Shown: positions 51,718-61,265, counted from the stretch's first letter. The stretch: DNA of 64,000 nt from an uncultured Dehalococcoidia bacterium (GCA_951812795.1 OX638325.1:2442277-2506276), one strand, 5' to 3'. Notes: a model not told the origin generated them from the sequence alone. A program made the numbers and translations.

Positions 51718-52593
51718 TCAAAGATTGAAATACTGATCCCGCGATTTGCGAACCAGGTCGTCGATGAGGTCCTCGTGGTTTTGAAAGTCTGACCGGACGA
51801 GTCTTATACGGTAATTGCCCCATTTGCGTTCATAGGGCAATATGTCCAAGCCTTGATTCTCGATCCGCGCTGTCAGGTCATCTTCTTCGCGTATCTTGAA
51901 CGATGTGAGTATCCCTGACGATTTTCGAGGTCTCATCACCACGAAATTGCGTGCTTGGCCTCCGATTTCAAGACCGATGTAGCGGCGCGTGTATCTGGGG
52001 CCGACTCTCTGTTCAATACGCTTGATCCTCTGCATCATCTCACGCATCAGCTGAAAAGACTCTGTTGACGACCTGCTTTCCCAATAGGAAGCATCTACCG
52101 TCACTCCTTCGTCTTCGTCTTCGGTGCCAAGTTGGATGACGTCGACGACGCGAGTCGCCAGAATCGAGAACGCGCCCTTGACCCTCACCCCCTGTAGATT
52201 GATGGCAATTAGCGGGATTGATCCGTTGAAAAGCGAAATGACGTTGAGGAATCGGCTCGTCACATCTTCTGCCACGATCACCGCGATATGTTCGTATTGA
52301 GGGTAACGGCGCCGCTCGATGTCCCAGTACTCGATAGCGCGGATGATGTGGGATTCATCCATTGCTCCCAATTGCAACTCAACCTCGTAACGAGTGCTTG
52401 ACTCCACGTCTTCGAGTAGGAGGTCAAGCCTGCCGCCGCTGGGTTGCGATCGTTCGGAATCCCTTACTGTGACATCGCCGAGGCCGAGTAACTCAGGATG
52501 CTCGATCAAGCGATCCCTGAGCCAGCTTTCGCCTATCTGTCCGTGACCTCGCAGACTCACGAATTCTGGTATTACCAATTCGGTGTCAGGCAT
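51718..52593 (-). CDS. PD-(D/E)XK nuclease family protein
   Basis: A 291-residue protein from Met at 52593 (MPDTELVIPEFVSLRGHG). The segment ERSQPSGGRLDLLLEDVES followed by TRYEVELQLGAMDESHIIR gives the D...E-x-Q pattern of a PD-(D/E)XK-type nuclease active site, and IEYWDIERRRYPQYEHIAVI with FLNVISLFNGSIPLIAINLQ completes a conserved core I recall from actinobacterial homologues. The C-terminal part is helical and basic. Its role is unknown; DNA repair or defence is plausible. It stands alone between tkt and a lactonase. Confidence 0.72.
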   Translation of the reverse strand: MPDTELVIPEFVSLRGHGQIGESWLRDRLIEHPELLGLGDVTVRDSERSQPSGGRLDLLLEDVESSTRYEVELQLGAMDESHIIRAIEYWDIERRRYPQYEHIAVIVAEDVTSRFLNVISLFNGSIPLIAINLQGVRVKGAFSILATRVVDVIQLGTEDEDEGVTVDASYWESRSSTESFQLMREMMQRIKRIEQRVGPRYTRRYIGLEIGGQARNFVVMRPRKSSGILTSFKIREEDDLTARIENQGLDILPYERKWGNYRIRLVRSDFQNHEDLIDDLVRKSRDQYFNL

Positions 52594-52850
52594 TGCGGGA
52601 GAATCGTAACACAAGTTAAGGCATCGGCATTTCCACCAATGGCGAATCTGGCTATGCGTGCTCCTACGATTATGCGGTTGCGGCAAACCCGAAAGTTTGG
52701 GGAACTCCACTAAAGTAGATTTCGACCGCGTCAAGCAAGTGGTCTGAAATTCGATATGACGAATTTGAGATTTGCCCGTTGCGGTCCTGTACGTGCGTGG
52801 ATGTGACCTTGAATGTCAACAGGCCCAAGTTTGGAAGGGTTGCGTCTCGA

Positions 52851-53816
52851 CTACGCACCTGCAACATTGAGCCGTACCGAATACAGAGACACGTCGCCGC
52901 AGATGTAGAGCGTCTTGCGGTCCTCGTCGCCGAAGGTGCAGTTGGCGGTTCGCTGTTCCGGGACGAGAATCTTGCCGATCAGCTCGCCTTCGGGGGTGAA
53001 GCAGTGGATTCCGTCATGAGCGCTCGTCCACATGTTCCCGAGTTCGTCGCAGCGGAAGCCGTCGGCGATGCCGGGTCTGACGACTGCGAAGATGCGGAAG
53101 TTGCTCAGTGATTTGTCGTCTGCGTTGACATCGAAGGCGGCAACATTGCGCGGTTCTCCGCTGTCGGCTACGTATAGGATCGCCTCGTCGGGAGAGAAGG
53201 CGAGACCGTTGGGGCGGTCGAGTTCGTTAACCACTATCGAGATTTCGCCGGTATCTGGCAAGAGGCGGTAAACGTAGTTGCCGTCGAGTTCCGAATCGCG
53301 AGCATTTCCTTCGCGTCCGCTCAGGATTCCGTACGGCGGGTCGGTGAACCAAATGCTCCCGTCCGATTTGACGACGAGGTCGTTGGGTGAGTTGAGCTTT
53401 TTGCCTTCGAAGCTGTCAACTAGAACGTGGTGCGTGCCGTCATGCTCCAAACGGCTGATGGCGTGTCGGAGGTGTTCGCAGGTGACTAGGCGACCATCAT
53501 TGTCGACGGTGTTGCCGTTGCTGAAGTGGCTGGGTTCCCGGAAGGTTGTGGTTTTGCCGCTACCGGGGTCATATTTCAGCATCCGGTTGTTCGGAACGTC
53601 GGAGAAGACTACGAAGCCATCAGAACCTTCGCGCGCTGGGACGTAAGCGGGTCCTTCGGCCCATTCGGTTCCAGTGTAGTGTTTCTTGATTTCGACATCA
53701 TCCCCGCCGATCAGATTGCGGAATGCTGGATTGACGATGACAGCGCCGGAACGCAGTTCGCTTTCGGGTCGGAACTGGTTGCGATTGGACCAAGTTTTGT
53801 CAGGTGCGGTGGACAT
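52851..53816 (-). CDS. SMP-30/gluconolactonase family protein (copy 1)
   Basis: A 321-residue six-bladed beta-propeller that probably hydrolyses a sugar-acid lactone. The divalent metal ligands are recognisable: Glu in TEWAEGPAYV, Asn in LNSPNDLVVKSDG, Asn in RPNGLAFSPDE and Asp in GIADGFRCDELG. There is no signal peptide, so it should be cytoplasmic. A paralogue lies at 55990-56892. With the enolase-superfamily enzyme, dehydrogenases and aldehyde dehydrogenase of the window, it suggests oxidative sugar-acid catabolism. Confidence 0.92.
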   Translation of the reverse strand: MSTAPDKTWSNRNQFRPESELRSGAVIVNPAFRNLIGGDDVEIKKHYTGTEWAEGPAYVPAREGSDGFVVFSDVPNNRMLKYDPGSGKTTTFREPSHFSNGNTVDNDGRLVTCEHLRHAISRLEHDGTHHVLVDSFEGKKLNSPNDLVVKSDGSIWFTDPPYGILSGREGNARDSELDGNYVYRLLPDTGEISIVVNELDRPNGLAFSPDEAILYVADSGEPRNVAAFDVNADDKSLSNFRIFAVVRPGIADGFRCDELGNMWTSAHDGIHCFTPEGELIGKILVPEQRTANCTFGDEDRKTLYICGDVSLYSVRLNVAGA

Positions 53817-54935
53817 GTGATTTCTATCGATGTTTGCTGGTTGGGATGTTGATCCACATTACCTTAATCCACAGCCGCCGGATTGTTGATGGCAGGAATG
53901 ATGGGTTCATTGAACCAGGATGCGCAGGATTTGAGGATTGGGTAGGATGGCGGGTGTGTTGATATGGCCTGCGGGGGTGTTGCAGGTTTTTGTTTTTTGC
54001 TGGGGGTTGGTGTGCCCCCTTTGTCCTTCGGACATTTCCCCCGTGAACGGGGGAAACCCGGATGGTTCTCGGACATTGTCCCTGTTAACGGGGGCAAGCC
54101 GAATGGTTTTCATCGCCGCGCTTGCGGGGATTGGACGTGGGCCCGTCCTTTAGTTCCAGCGTCTGCCCACGTTGCCAGGCCGTGGGCCCGGAGTTCGGCC
54201 GCTTGAGCTGTGCCGTCCTCCATCGCTCGGTTAGTCCCGAGCTCGTGCTGTAGCCGCGCCCTGTTTATTGTCGAGGGCCGACGTCTGCCGGATTCACGAA
54301 CGTTCGCCCAGCCCTTGGACGCAGGCACCGCCGGTGGACCCCCTCTTAATCTCCCCCTCAAAGGGGGAGGGGAAAAAGGGAGGGTCGCCCCTACGGGGGT
54401 GACCGGTTGGGTCGTCCGTACGGGGGTACTTTTGTCTGGCTCGTGTTGCGGCGCCTAATTGTGGCGACGCGACTGGACCTTGTAGCAGCGTTCGCTTCTA
54501 ACGGTCCCTCCCGACGTTGCATCTTGTTTGCTCAAGGATGCCGAGGTCAGTCTTTGACTGTGTAGCTCTTGCGTTGTTGCTTTCACGGTCTTGGGCTTGG
54601 TCTCGGGTTTTTGTCAACAGGGTCTAGTTGAGGTCGTGTCCGCACCCGTCGGCGCGGCGATGTTTTTGAATTCATGTTCTATGATAGCACGGATGTATTG
54701 GTTGTCAAGTGTGAACTAGGATTTGAAGGATTGGTAAGGATGGGTGGTGGTTGTGTGGGGTTTTGCGGTGATGTGGGGGCTTGAGATTCCTCGCTCCGCT
54801 CGGAATGACAGTTCGACAAGGACTGGGAATGACAGCTAATAGTCCTGGCGATGACTGCTAGAATGCTGGCGACGACTGCTAGTCTTGGCAATGACAGCCA
54901 AAAGTCAGTACGTCACAAACGTTTGATGGGAACCT
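53817..54935. repeat. 1.1 kb gene-free region rich in repeats
   Basis: Bases 54014-54059 hold an inverted family A copy with the paired-change stem CCCCCGT/ACGGGGG, followed by a fragment (CCTGTTAACGGGGGCAAG) at 54080-54097. Bases 54336-54382 hold the CCCCCTCTTAATCTCCCC element, and 54384-54426 hold TCGCCCCTACGGGGGTGACC plus a second partial unit. Bases 54786-54810 hold GATTCCTCGCTCCGCTCGGA. Bases 54820-54907 hold about four imperfect 20-23 base units (TGGGAATGACAGCTAAT, TGGCGATGACTGCTAG, TGGCGACGACTGCTAG, TGGCAATGACAGCC). No coding sequence is supported. Confidence 0.65.
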
Positions 54936-55607
54936 CTAGTCTGTCGTCAGTACCGCCAAAAGTTCCGACAACGGTATATCGGCGAGGGACTCCAACCGCA
55001 TGTCGGCGTCTGGGAAGGACATGTGCTTGGTCATCGGTCCGGGAACTGCGACGCAGTAGAGACCGGCACTTTTCGCGGCGGCGACTCCGGTCAATGAATC
55101 TTCGAGTGCGAATGCTTGATCGACGGTGACGCCGAGGTTTGAGACGGCTGTGACGTAAGCGGCTGGATCGGGTTTAGCTCTTTCACCGACGTCGTCGCGA
55201 CAAACGATGGTTTCAAAGCGATCAAGTAGACCGATCTGATCGAGTCGCTCAACGACCCACCATCGACGAGAACCGGAGGCGACGCCTACACGGATGCCTA
55301 ACCGCTCAGCGGCGCAAAGGTAGTCCTCGACTCCGGGCATCGGATCTACGCCTTCGAGCATGTCTAGGTGGATCGTTTTTTGCTGTTTCCGGACCTCGAT
55401 CCGATCGATCTGATTGCCCGTCAATTCGGCGATTTCTTGGTCTAAATTGAATTCGATGGTCGTATTGCCAACTGAGGGCAACCAAGTCGAAAGCGGGAGC
55501 TCCGAGCCGTGCTTTCGATATAGGGACTGCCAAGCTTCATAGTCGGTCGTCTCGGTATCGAGAATCAGGCCATCGAAATCGAAGATGATCGCTTTGATGT
55601 GGTTCAT
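54936..55607 (-). CDS. HAD-superfamily phosphatase/phosphomutase (beta-phosphoglucomutase-like)
   Basis: A 223-residue haloacid dehalogenase-type enzyme that acts on a small phosphorylated compound. The nucleophile motif is IFDFDGLILDTE, motif II is GVASGSRRWW, the Lys of motif III is in GERAKPDPAAY, and motif IV is ALEDSLTGVAAAKSAG. The helical cap after motif I places it with beta-phosphoglucomutase and related sugar phosphatases. Met at 55607 is chosen; the upstream frame extension is not conserved. It lies between two SMP-30 genes, all on the minus strand. Confidence 0.9.
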   Translation of the reverse strand: MNHIKAIIFDFDGLILDTETTDYEAWQSLYRKHGSELPLSTWLPSVGNTTIEFNLDQEIAELTGNQIDRIEVRKQQKTIHLDMLEGVDPMPGVEDYLCAAERLGIRVGVASGSRRWWVVERLDQIGLLDRFETIVCRDDVGERAKPDPAAYVTAVSNLGVTVDQAFALEDSLTGVAAAKSAGLYCVAVPGPMTKHMSFPDADMRLESLADIPLSELLAVLTTD

Positions 55608-55989
55608 TGGTTTGCACTCTCGCTCCCGGATCAAGTCCGGGGCAGATTCTGACTCTTCGGCATTGAGGTGTAAGGGAATTTCACGCGTTGGATATATGGG
55701 ACGCTTTATGCGTCTGGCTCCTGTCATTCTGAAGAAAGCGCCCCCATCCTCGTAACTCTGAATGCGGCGCCCACATCCTTGTCATTCTGAATGCGGCGCC
55801 TACGTCCTTGTCATTCTGAACGGAGCGTAGCGGAGTGAAGAATCTCAGGCGGCGGTTTTGGGTTGGTTGGAGCGCAAACCGCCCCGTCGTTCCCGTTCAC
55901 GCTCACCCGCTCCCATCGAGGGAGAGGGGATGTGCGCCTTGTCCCCTTTGTCCTTCGGACATTTCCCCCGCGAGCGGCGGAAACCCGAT
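55608..55989. repeat. Repeat-filled spacer before second lactonase gene end
   Basis: Around 55725-55820 there are three partial or full GTCATTCTGAA units in tandem (two separated by GCGGCGCC), followed by a full copy to about 55847. Around 55890-55930 lies the GTTCACGCTCACCCGCTCCC / ATCGAGGGAGAGGGG element. Bases 55941-55986 hold an inverted family A copy (CCCTTTGTCCTTCGGACATT then TCCCCCGCGAGCGGCGG), in which one stem pair is broken. No gene is seen. Confidence 0.7.
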
Positions 55990-56892
55990 CTATGCCCCCT
56001 GCGCGTTGAGGTCGATTGACCACAGGGAGGATGTGGCGCCGATGAATAGGCGTTGCCGGTCCGACATGCCGAATGAGCAGTTCGCGGCGACTTCGGGGGT
56101 GAGAATCTTGCCGATCAAGTTGCCGGCGGGGTTGAAGACTTGGATCCCGTCGCCCGCGGAGACATAAAGGTTTCCGTCGGTGTCGCATCGGAAACCGTCG
56201 GGCACTCCGGGTTCGATGTCTGCAAAGATGGTCGGGTTGACTAACGATTCGCCGCCCGGGGTGACGTCGAAACGCATGATGCGGTGGTTGCGAAACTCGC
56301 CGTGGGTTCTACCGGTATCGCCGATGTAGAGAACCGATTCGTCGGGCGAGAACGCGATGCCGTTCGGTTTGTCAAAGTCCTCGGACACCACCGTGATATC
56401 CATGGTGTTGCCATCGACGCGAAACACGCGGTTGCGGTCTTGCTCCGGTTTGTCGCCGTGTCCGAACTCGGGGTGCAGAAAACCGTAGTCTGGGTCGGTA
56501 AACCAGATCGAACCGTCGGATTTGACGACGACATCGTTCGGCGAGGTTAGTTTTCCGCCCATGTAGCGATCAGCGACGGGTGCGAGCGTGCCGTCATGTT
56601 CGAGACGGACAACGGTGCGGCCGCGCGTCAGGCACGAGAGAACGCGTCCTTCCGCATCAACCGTGTTGCCGTTGGCGCAGTCCGAGGGTTGGCGGAAGAT
56701 GCCCAACCCGGAGGTCTCGTCCCACTTCATGATGCGGTTGTTCGGGAAGTCGGAGACGATGACGTAGTTGCGAGAAGGCAGCCAACAGACACCTTCGGCA
56801 AACACGAGGTCGCTCGAAAGGAGTGTCAACTCGGGAGAATTTCCGATTATCTTTCGGAACTCTTCTGCGTAAATTTCGAAGGGGCCTGACAT
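55990..56892 (-). CDS. SMP-30/gluconolactonase family protein (copy 2)
   Basis: A 300-residue beta-propeller lactonase, paralogous to the gene at 52851. Metal ligands are visible in VFAEGVCWL, KLTSPNDVVVKSDG, DKPNGIAFSPDES and GVPDGFRCDTDG. The blade pattern NLYVSAGDGIQVFNPAGNLIG and the C-terminal QRLFIGATSSLWSIDL match the first copy. The two probably act on related lactones. The stop lies within a few bases of a family A repeat. Confidence 0.92.
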   Translation of the reverse strand: MSGPFEIYAEEFRKIIGNSPELTLLSSDLVFAEGVCWLPSRNYVIVSDFPNNRIMKWDETSGLGIFRQPSDCANGNTVDAEGRVLSCLTRGRTVVRLEHDGTLAPVADRYMGGKLTSPNDVVVKSDGSIWFTDPDYGFLHPEFGHGDKPEQDRNRVFRVDGNTMDITVVSEDFDKPNGIAFSPDESVLYIGDTGRTHGEFRNHRIMRFDVTPGGESLVNPTIFADIEPGVPDGFRCDTDGNLYVSAGDGIQVFNPAGNLIGKILTPEVAANCSFGMSDRQRLFIGATSSLWSIDLNAQGA

Positions 56893-57476
56893 TGGAACAA
56901 CTCCCTTTTGTGCGTGGCCAGATCATGTGCGGCGTTATCAAACGCGCCTTGATTTGGGGCCACCTGATTGAGCGCTGTGCGAAGTTTATCGTACGCTTCG
57001 AGAGTCGCATTTCTGGTGTCGTTTGGTTGTTATTTCGAGCGTGTCTGTCATTCCGAGGGTAGCGAGGAATCTCTTCTCCTGGCACCGAGTATTCCGTATG
57101 AGATTCTTCACTCCGCTGCGCTCCGTTCAGAATGACATGGATATGAGGATGCGTTCCGTTCAGAACGACATGGATGTGAGTATGCGCTCGGTACGGAATG
57201 ACATGGCTGGTTATCCGGGACTCGTTCGATTCGCGGATCCTGTTCACGTCGTTTCGCGAAGGGGTGCTAGGCACAACCCTTCCTCCTTGATGCCCAAGGT
57301 GGATTTACAGAGGGTTTAGACTCGTCATTCCGCTTTGCACTCCTTTGACCGGCTTTCGCCGGAATGACGGAGGTTGTGCACAGCGCCCGATGGGAGAATT
57401 ATGGAGATCGCTCAGTGAGTGTTAACCTGCACGCATACATGCAGTGAACCAAAGCTAGTCAATCAGGGACCCCAAA
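56893..57476. repeat. Repeat-rich promoter region of the aldehyde dehydrogenase gene
   Basis: GTCATTCCGAGGGTAGCG and AGGAATCTC at about 57047-57075 face GAGATTCTTCACTCCGCTGC and GCTCCGTTCAGAATGAC at 57100-57137, forming a long imperfect inverted pair. Two more truncated units (GTTCAGAACGACATGGATG, GGTACGGAATGACATGG) follow in tandem at 57150-57207. GGCTTTCGCCGGAATGACGG and AGGTTGTGCACAGCGCCCG at 57351-57390 match the spacer at 42330. No gene is seen. Confidence 0.65.
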
Positions 57477-58886
57477 ATGAAGATGTATTTAGCTGGCGAA
57501 TGGGTGGATCGCGACCACCGGATGGATGTCATCGATCCGTTTGTAGGCGAGGCGTTTGATACCGTGCCCGCGGCGTCGGTCGAGGATGTGGTGCTGTCTT
57601 CGCGCGCCGCGGAAGAGGGTCGAGCGCAGATGGCTGCGCTGACGGGTATGGATCGCTACGAGATTCTCACTCGTGCGGTCGAGATCATGAATGATCGCAA
57701 AGAAGACCTTGGGCAGACGATCACTCGCGAAGAAGGCAAGGTCATCTCCGAAGGTCGGTTGGAAGTCGACCGTGCGGTGCAGACGATGACGTGGTCGGCG
57801 GAAGAGGCGAAGCGATTGCGCGGCGAGACTATCCCGCTCGACGCATCGCCTGGCAATGCGGGTAAGTTCGGATTTACGGTACGTGTTCCGGTCGGGATCG
57901 TCGCGGCGATTGCACCGTTCAATTTCCCGCTGAACTTGGTCGCTCATAAGGTCGGACCTGCGATAGCCGCTGGCAACTCGGTGATCATCAAACCCGCATC
58001 TGACACACCGTTATCAGCGTTGAAGCTGACTGAGATCCTGCTTGAGGCTGGTGTGCCCGATATGGCGATCCAATGCATCACCGGTTCGGGCCGAACGATC
58101 GGCGATGCTCTGGTGTCTCAGCCTAATGTTCGAAAGGTGACTTTTACTGGCTCGCGAGAGATCGGCGAGCGCATAACCAAGATGGCGGGACTGAAGAAGG
58201 TCACGATGGAGTTGGGTTCAAACTCGCCATTGATCGTGATGCCAGATGCGGACATGGACAAGGTTGCTGCGGCAACCGCGCAGAGCGGATACGCAAATGC
58301 CGGACAGGTCTGCATCTCGACGCAGCGCGTCATCGTCCAAGAGTCTGCCTATGGCGACTACATCGATGCGTTGAAGCCACAAGTAGAGGCGTTGGCGGTA
58401 GGCGACCCCAAGCAGGACGCGATGAACATGGGCCCGTTAGTGCGCGAGACCGATGCCGCGCGAGTCGAGAGCTGGGTCAACGAAGCGGTAGATGCTGGTG
58501 CAAATCTTGTTTCCGGAGGAACCCGCAATGGCGCGATCATGGCACCGACGATCCTCGCCGACGTAGACCCCGACATGCGAATCTCTCGCGAAGAGGTGTT
58601 TGGTCCAGCGGTGGCGATAACACCGGCGGCCGACATTGACCAGGCGATCGAGTTGGCGAACGACAGCAACTTTGGTCTAGCTGCGGCGATCTTCACGCAG
58701 AACGTCGATCACGCCATGCGCTTCGCACTCGAGGCCGAGGCTGGCAACCTGAACATCAACTCAGGCACGCAATTCCGCGCCGACATGATGCCCTACGGCG
58801 GATTGAAGGACAGCGGTTTCGGCAAGGAAGGCCCACCATACGCCATCGACGAGATGACCGAGTTGAAGATGGTGGTGTTTCATTGA
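57477..58886 (+). CDS. Aldehyde dehydrogenase family protein
   Basis: A 469-residue NAD(P)-dependent aldehyde dehydrogenase. The cofactor and substrate motifs are APFNFPLNLVAHKVGPAI, IKPASDTPLSAL, KVTFTGSREIG, the catalytic Glu in VTMELGSNSPLIVM (about residue 245) and the nucleophile Cys in AGQVCISTQRVIV (about residue 279). REEVFGPAVAI and YGGLKDSGFGKEGP close the fold. It resembles the lactaldehyde/glyceraldehyde-3-phosphate (non-phosphorylating) group. Its aldehyde substrate is not determined; sugar-acid breakdown is consistent with neighbours. Confidence 0.94.
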   Translation: MKMYLAGEWVDRDHRMDVIDPFVGEAFDTVPAASVEDVVLSSRAAEEGRAQMAALTGMDRYEILTRAVEIMNDRKEDLGQTITREEGKVISEGRLEVDRAVQTMTWSAEEAKRLRGETIPLDASPGNAGKFGFTVRVPVGIVAAIAPFNFPLNLVAHKVGPAIAAGNSVIIKPASDTPLSALKLTEILLEAGVPDMAIQCITGSGRTIGDALVSQPNVRKVTFTGSREIGERITKMAGLKKVTMELGSNSPLIVMPDADMDKVAAATAQSGYANAGQVCISTQRVIVQESAYGDYIDALKPQVEALAVGDPKQDAMNMGPLVRETDAARVESWVNEAVDAGANLVSGGTRNGAIMAPTILADVDPDMRISREEVFGPAVAITPAADIDQAIELANDSNFGLAAAIFTQNVDHAMRFALEAEAGNLNINSGTQFRADMMPYGGLKDSGFGKEGPPYAIDEMTELKMVVFH

Positions 58887-59024
58887 ACGGCGTGGCGCTC
58901 ATAGTGATGAATACTGCTGTTTCCGGGCGAATGACTCCGTCGGAATGAAGATCGCGCCTCTCAATCGGTTGAAAGTACCATTAGTGAGTGACTGGGAGGC
59001 TACTGAACTTCGGGAGACGTGAAG

Positions 59025-59291
59025 ATGGTTAGACCTCAAAGCGAGATAAAGCGAACGGTAGATCGCGGTGAAGCGATCTACGACGCTTCGATCAAAGATC
59101 AGCTGAGCGATGATCTGCTGGGAATGTTCTTGGCCATCGATACAAATACTGGCGAGTATGAGATCGGTGATTCTTCGATGGCGGTTACGGATGCGTTGCA
59201 TGCAAGGGTTGAAGGCGCGGATGTTTACGTAAAGCGCCATGGCCATGCTGCCACGTTTCGGACTGGATACCTTGTCTTCTCAGGCGAATGA
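59025..59291 (+). CDS. Small protein paired with retropepsin-like protease (second locus)
   Basis: An 88-residue protein. A helical start (VDRGEAIYDASIKDQLSDD) is followed by GMFLAIDTNTGEYEIGDSSM, then AVTDALHARVEGADVYVKRHG and a C-terminal FRTGYLVFSGE. The order of helix, V/A-I-D strand, G-x-(Y/F) turn, A-rich helix, and (K/R)R(I/H)G strand parallels the small protein at 4891, so the two are probably distant relatives. Its stop overlaps the protease start as ATGA. ATG at 59025 follows GGGAG; GTG at 59019 is the alternative. Confidence 0.68.
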   Translation: MVRPQSEIKRTVDRGEAIYDASIKDQLSDDLLGMFLAIDTNTGEYEIGDSSMAVTDALHARVEGADVYVKRHGHAATFRTGYLVFSGE

Positions 59292-59677
59292 CCGAGCGTG
59301 GTGAACTCCGCGATTTTGGCGGCGAGTTACACGCGACATGTGTTATCCAAGTATTTGGAGACAACGGTGTTCCCGCGCGCATTGAAGCGATCGTAGATAC
59401 TGGGTTTTCTGGATTCCTCGCTCTGCGATCAGATCTGATCGAGGAATTAGGGCTAAGTAAACGTGGGTTCACAACGGGGCTGATGGCAGATGGTAGCTTG
59501 ACCGCTTGTGACCTCTATTCTGTTCAATTGGAATGGCACGGCGATATTCGGGCTGTCGAAGTAGCGAGTTTAGATGGTTTGCCGTTGATTGGTTTAGCTT
59601 TGCTCCGCGGTAGCGAGTTGCGGATGATGGTCGAGGATGCCGGGGCAATAGAGATTACGCCGTTCGGCGAGCTCTGA
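59288..59677 (+). CDS. Retropepsin-like (clan AA) aspartic protease (second locus)
   Basis: A 129-residue single-domain aspartic protease homologue. The catalytic motif is AIVDTGFSGFLAL (Asp at about residue 37), the flap region is near TTGLMADGSL, and the hydrophobic-hydrophobic-Gly motif is LPLIGLALLRG. As with the gene at 5135, it is soluble, dimerises by family rule, and is translationally coupled to a small upstream gene. The two proteases share little outside the motifs, so the cassettes are old paralogues or independent acquisitions. Confidence 0.82.
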   Translation: MTERGELRDFGGELHATCVIQVFGDNGVPARIEAIVDTGFSGFLALRSDLIEELGLSKRGFTTGLMADGSLTACDLYSVQLEWHGDIRAVEVASLDGLPLIGLALLRGSELRMMVEDAGAIEITPFGEL

Positions 59678-59745
59678 ATGGTGTGGGTTACCATTGCTTC
59701 GACGCTCGGTTGATGAGCGCCTGAAACTGGATAGGCCAACGTACC

Positions 59746-61035
59746 ATGCCTCCCAAAATATCGCTGATTGGTGCCGGGAGCGTCGTCTTCGCGCGCCGGC
59801 TTTTGCAGGATGTCGCTTGCACGCCTTCGCTGAAAGATGCTCATATCTCGCTGATGGATATCGATGAGGAACGGTTGACTGTAATCGGCGACTTTGCCAA
59901 GAAGCTATTCGCCGAGGTTGGTTCTGACGCCCGGATCGAGACCACGACGGATCGTCGCGCGTCATTCACCGATGCCGACTATGTGCTGACAACGATCCGG
60001 GTTGGCGATACGTTTGAACGCGACATCGATATTCCCAGAAAGTACGGTATCGATCAGGCCGTAGGAGACACGGTTGGGCCGGGTGGTGTGTTCAAGGCGC
60101 TTCGTACGGTGCCGGTGCTGATCGATATGGCGCTCGACATCGACGATGTTGCCCCGAACGCGACTCTGCTGAACTACACGAATCCGATGGCGATGGCGTG
60201 TTGGGGGATTACGTCTGAAGCCGATGTGCCGACGATCGGGCTTTGCCACAGCGTCCAGCGAACGACGCAAGACCTAGCTGACTACATCGGCGCGCCGCGC
60301 GATGATGTGTCGGCTTGGGTTGCCGGTATCAATCACCTCGCGTGGTTCATGCGTTTCGAGCAGAAGGGCGAGGATGCTTACCCGGCGTTGCGGGAGGCGA
60401 TGAATAATCCTGAGATCTTCGCGCTCGACACCGTGCGCTTCGAGGTGATGAAGCATTTCGGGTATTTCGTCACCGAGTCGACTCGGCACATGTCGGAGTA
60501 TGTTCCTTATTTCCGGACTAATGACAAGGTTATGGACGAGTTCAGGCTGAACGAGATACGCCAAGACCTTCAACGGCGTGTGAAACGGGTCGATGACCAT
60601 ATGACACAACTTGAGCGTGATGCGTACTCCGACGACCCTATCGGCCCGATCCGTTCAGACGAATACGCCTGTCGGATCATGGAGGCGATGGAGACCGGCG
60701 ACATGATCGTCATCAATGGCAACGTTCCGAACGACGGTCTAATCGACAATCTGCCTTACGGCTCGTGCGTCGAGGTGCCGATATTGATCGACGAACTTGG
60801 ATTCCATCCGATGCCCGTTGGCGAACTACCGCCGCAATGCGCCTCGCTGTCGCGAGCAAACGTCGCGGTGCAGGAGATGGGTGTGATCGCGGTGCTGGAG
60901 CGGTCGAGAGAAGCGGCGTTCCATGCCGTAGCACTTGATCCGCTGACGGGTGCGATCCTGTCGCTAGAACAGATCAGGGAGATGTTCGACGAGATGTGGG
61001 AAGCACACGGCGATGAATTGGCGGAGTACACCTAG
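59746..61035 (+). CDS. Glycoside hydrolase family 4 protein (alpha-galactosidase/glucuronidase-like)
   Basis: A 429-residue GH4 enzyme, a class that cleaves glycosides by a redox mechanism using NAD and Mn2+. Motifs are the dinucleotide fold KISLIGAGSVVFARRLL, SLMDIDEERL, GDTVGPGGVFKALRTVP, LLNYTNPMAM, the metal Cys and His in GLCHSVQ and WVAGINHLAWF. The branch resembles AglA-like alpha-galactosidases and alpha-glucuronidases. No signal peptide, as expected for a cytoplasmic enzyme on imported sugars. The neighbouring lactonases and dehydrogenases fit uronate or galactoside use. Confidence 0.93.
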   Translation: MPPKISLIGAGSVVFARRLLQDVACTPSLKDAHISLMDIDEERLTVIGDFAKKLFAEVGSDARIETTTDRRASFTDADYVLTTIRVGDTFERDIDIPRKYGIDQAVGDTVGPGGVFKALRTVPVLIDMALDIDDVAPNATLLNYTNPMAMACWGITSEADVPTIGLCHSVQRTTQDLADYIGAPRDDVSAWVAGINHLAWFMRFEQKGEDAYPALREAMNNPEIFALDTVRFEVMKHFGYFVTESTRHMSEYVPYFRTNDKVMDEFRLNEIRQDLQRRVKRVDDHMTQLERDAYSDDPIGPIRSDEYACRIMEAMETGDMIVINGNVPNDGLIDNLPYGSCVEVPILIDELGFHPMPVGELPPQCASLSRANVAVQEMGVIAVLERSREAAFHAVALDPLTGAILSLEQIREMFDEMWEAHGDELAEYT

Positions 61036-61265
61036 GTGGTTCCCGGTGATGTCTTTCTGAGCGCGATTCGTGCCATTCCGAGTGCCTTTCATGTCATTCC
61101 GAGCGCAGCGAGGAATCTCAACGCCGCGCCGCGGCGGCCGCAACAGATTCTTCACTCCGCTTTGCTCCGTTCAGAATGACCTGACCGATAGCCGCCATCC
61201 GTTCAGAATGACATGAATGCAAACCACCACTGGTTATAACACTTCAATTACAAAGGGAACCGTTG
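61036..61265. repeat. Inverted pair of GTCATTC repeats
   Basis: GTCATTCCGAGCGCAGCG then AGGAATCTC (61091-61119) faces AGATTCTTCACTCCGC and TTTGCTCCGTTCAGAATGAC (61145-61180). The two would pair as a long stem-loop. A third fragment, GTTCAGAATGACATGAATG, follows at 61200. A possible -10 (TATAAC, about 61237) and ribosome site AAAGGGA lie just before the next gene. Confidence 0.65.

Noticed and set aside
52670-52867. Short minus-strand ORF of 65 codons upstream of the nuclease gene
   Set aside because: Overlaps the 3' end of the lactonase gene, no ribosome site, no recognisable sequence.
54110-54361. 83-codon minus-strand ORF in the repeat region
   Set aside because: Part of it is read from a dispersed repeat and the rest has no coding pattern.
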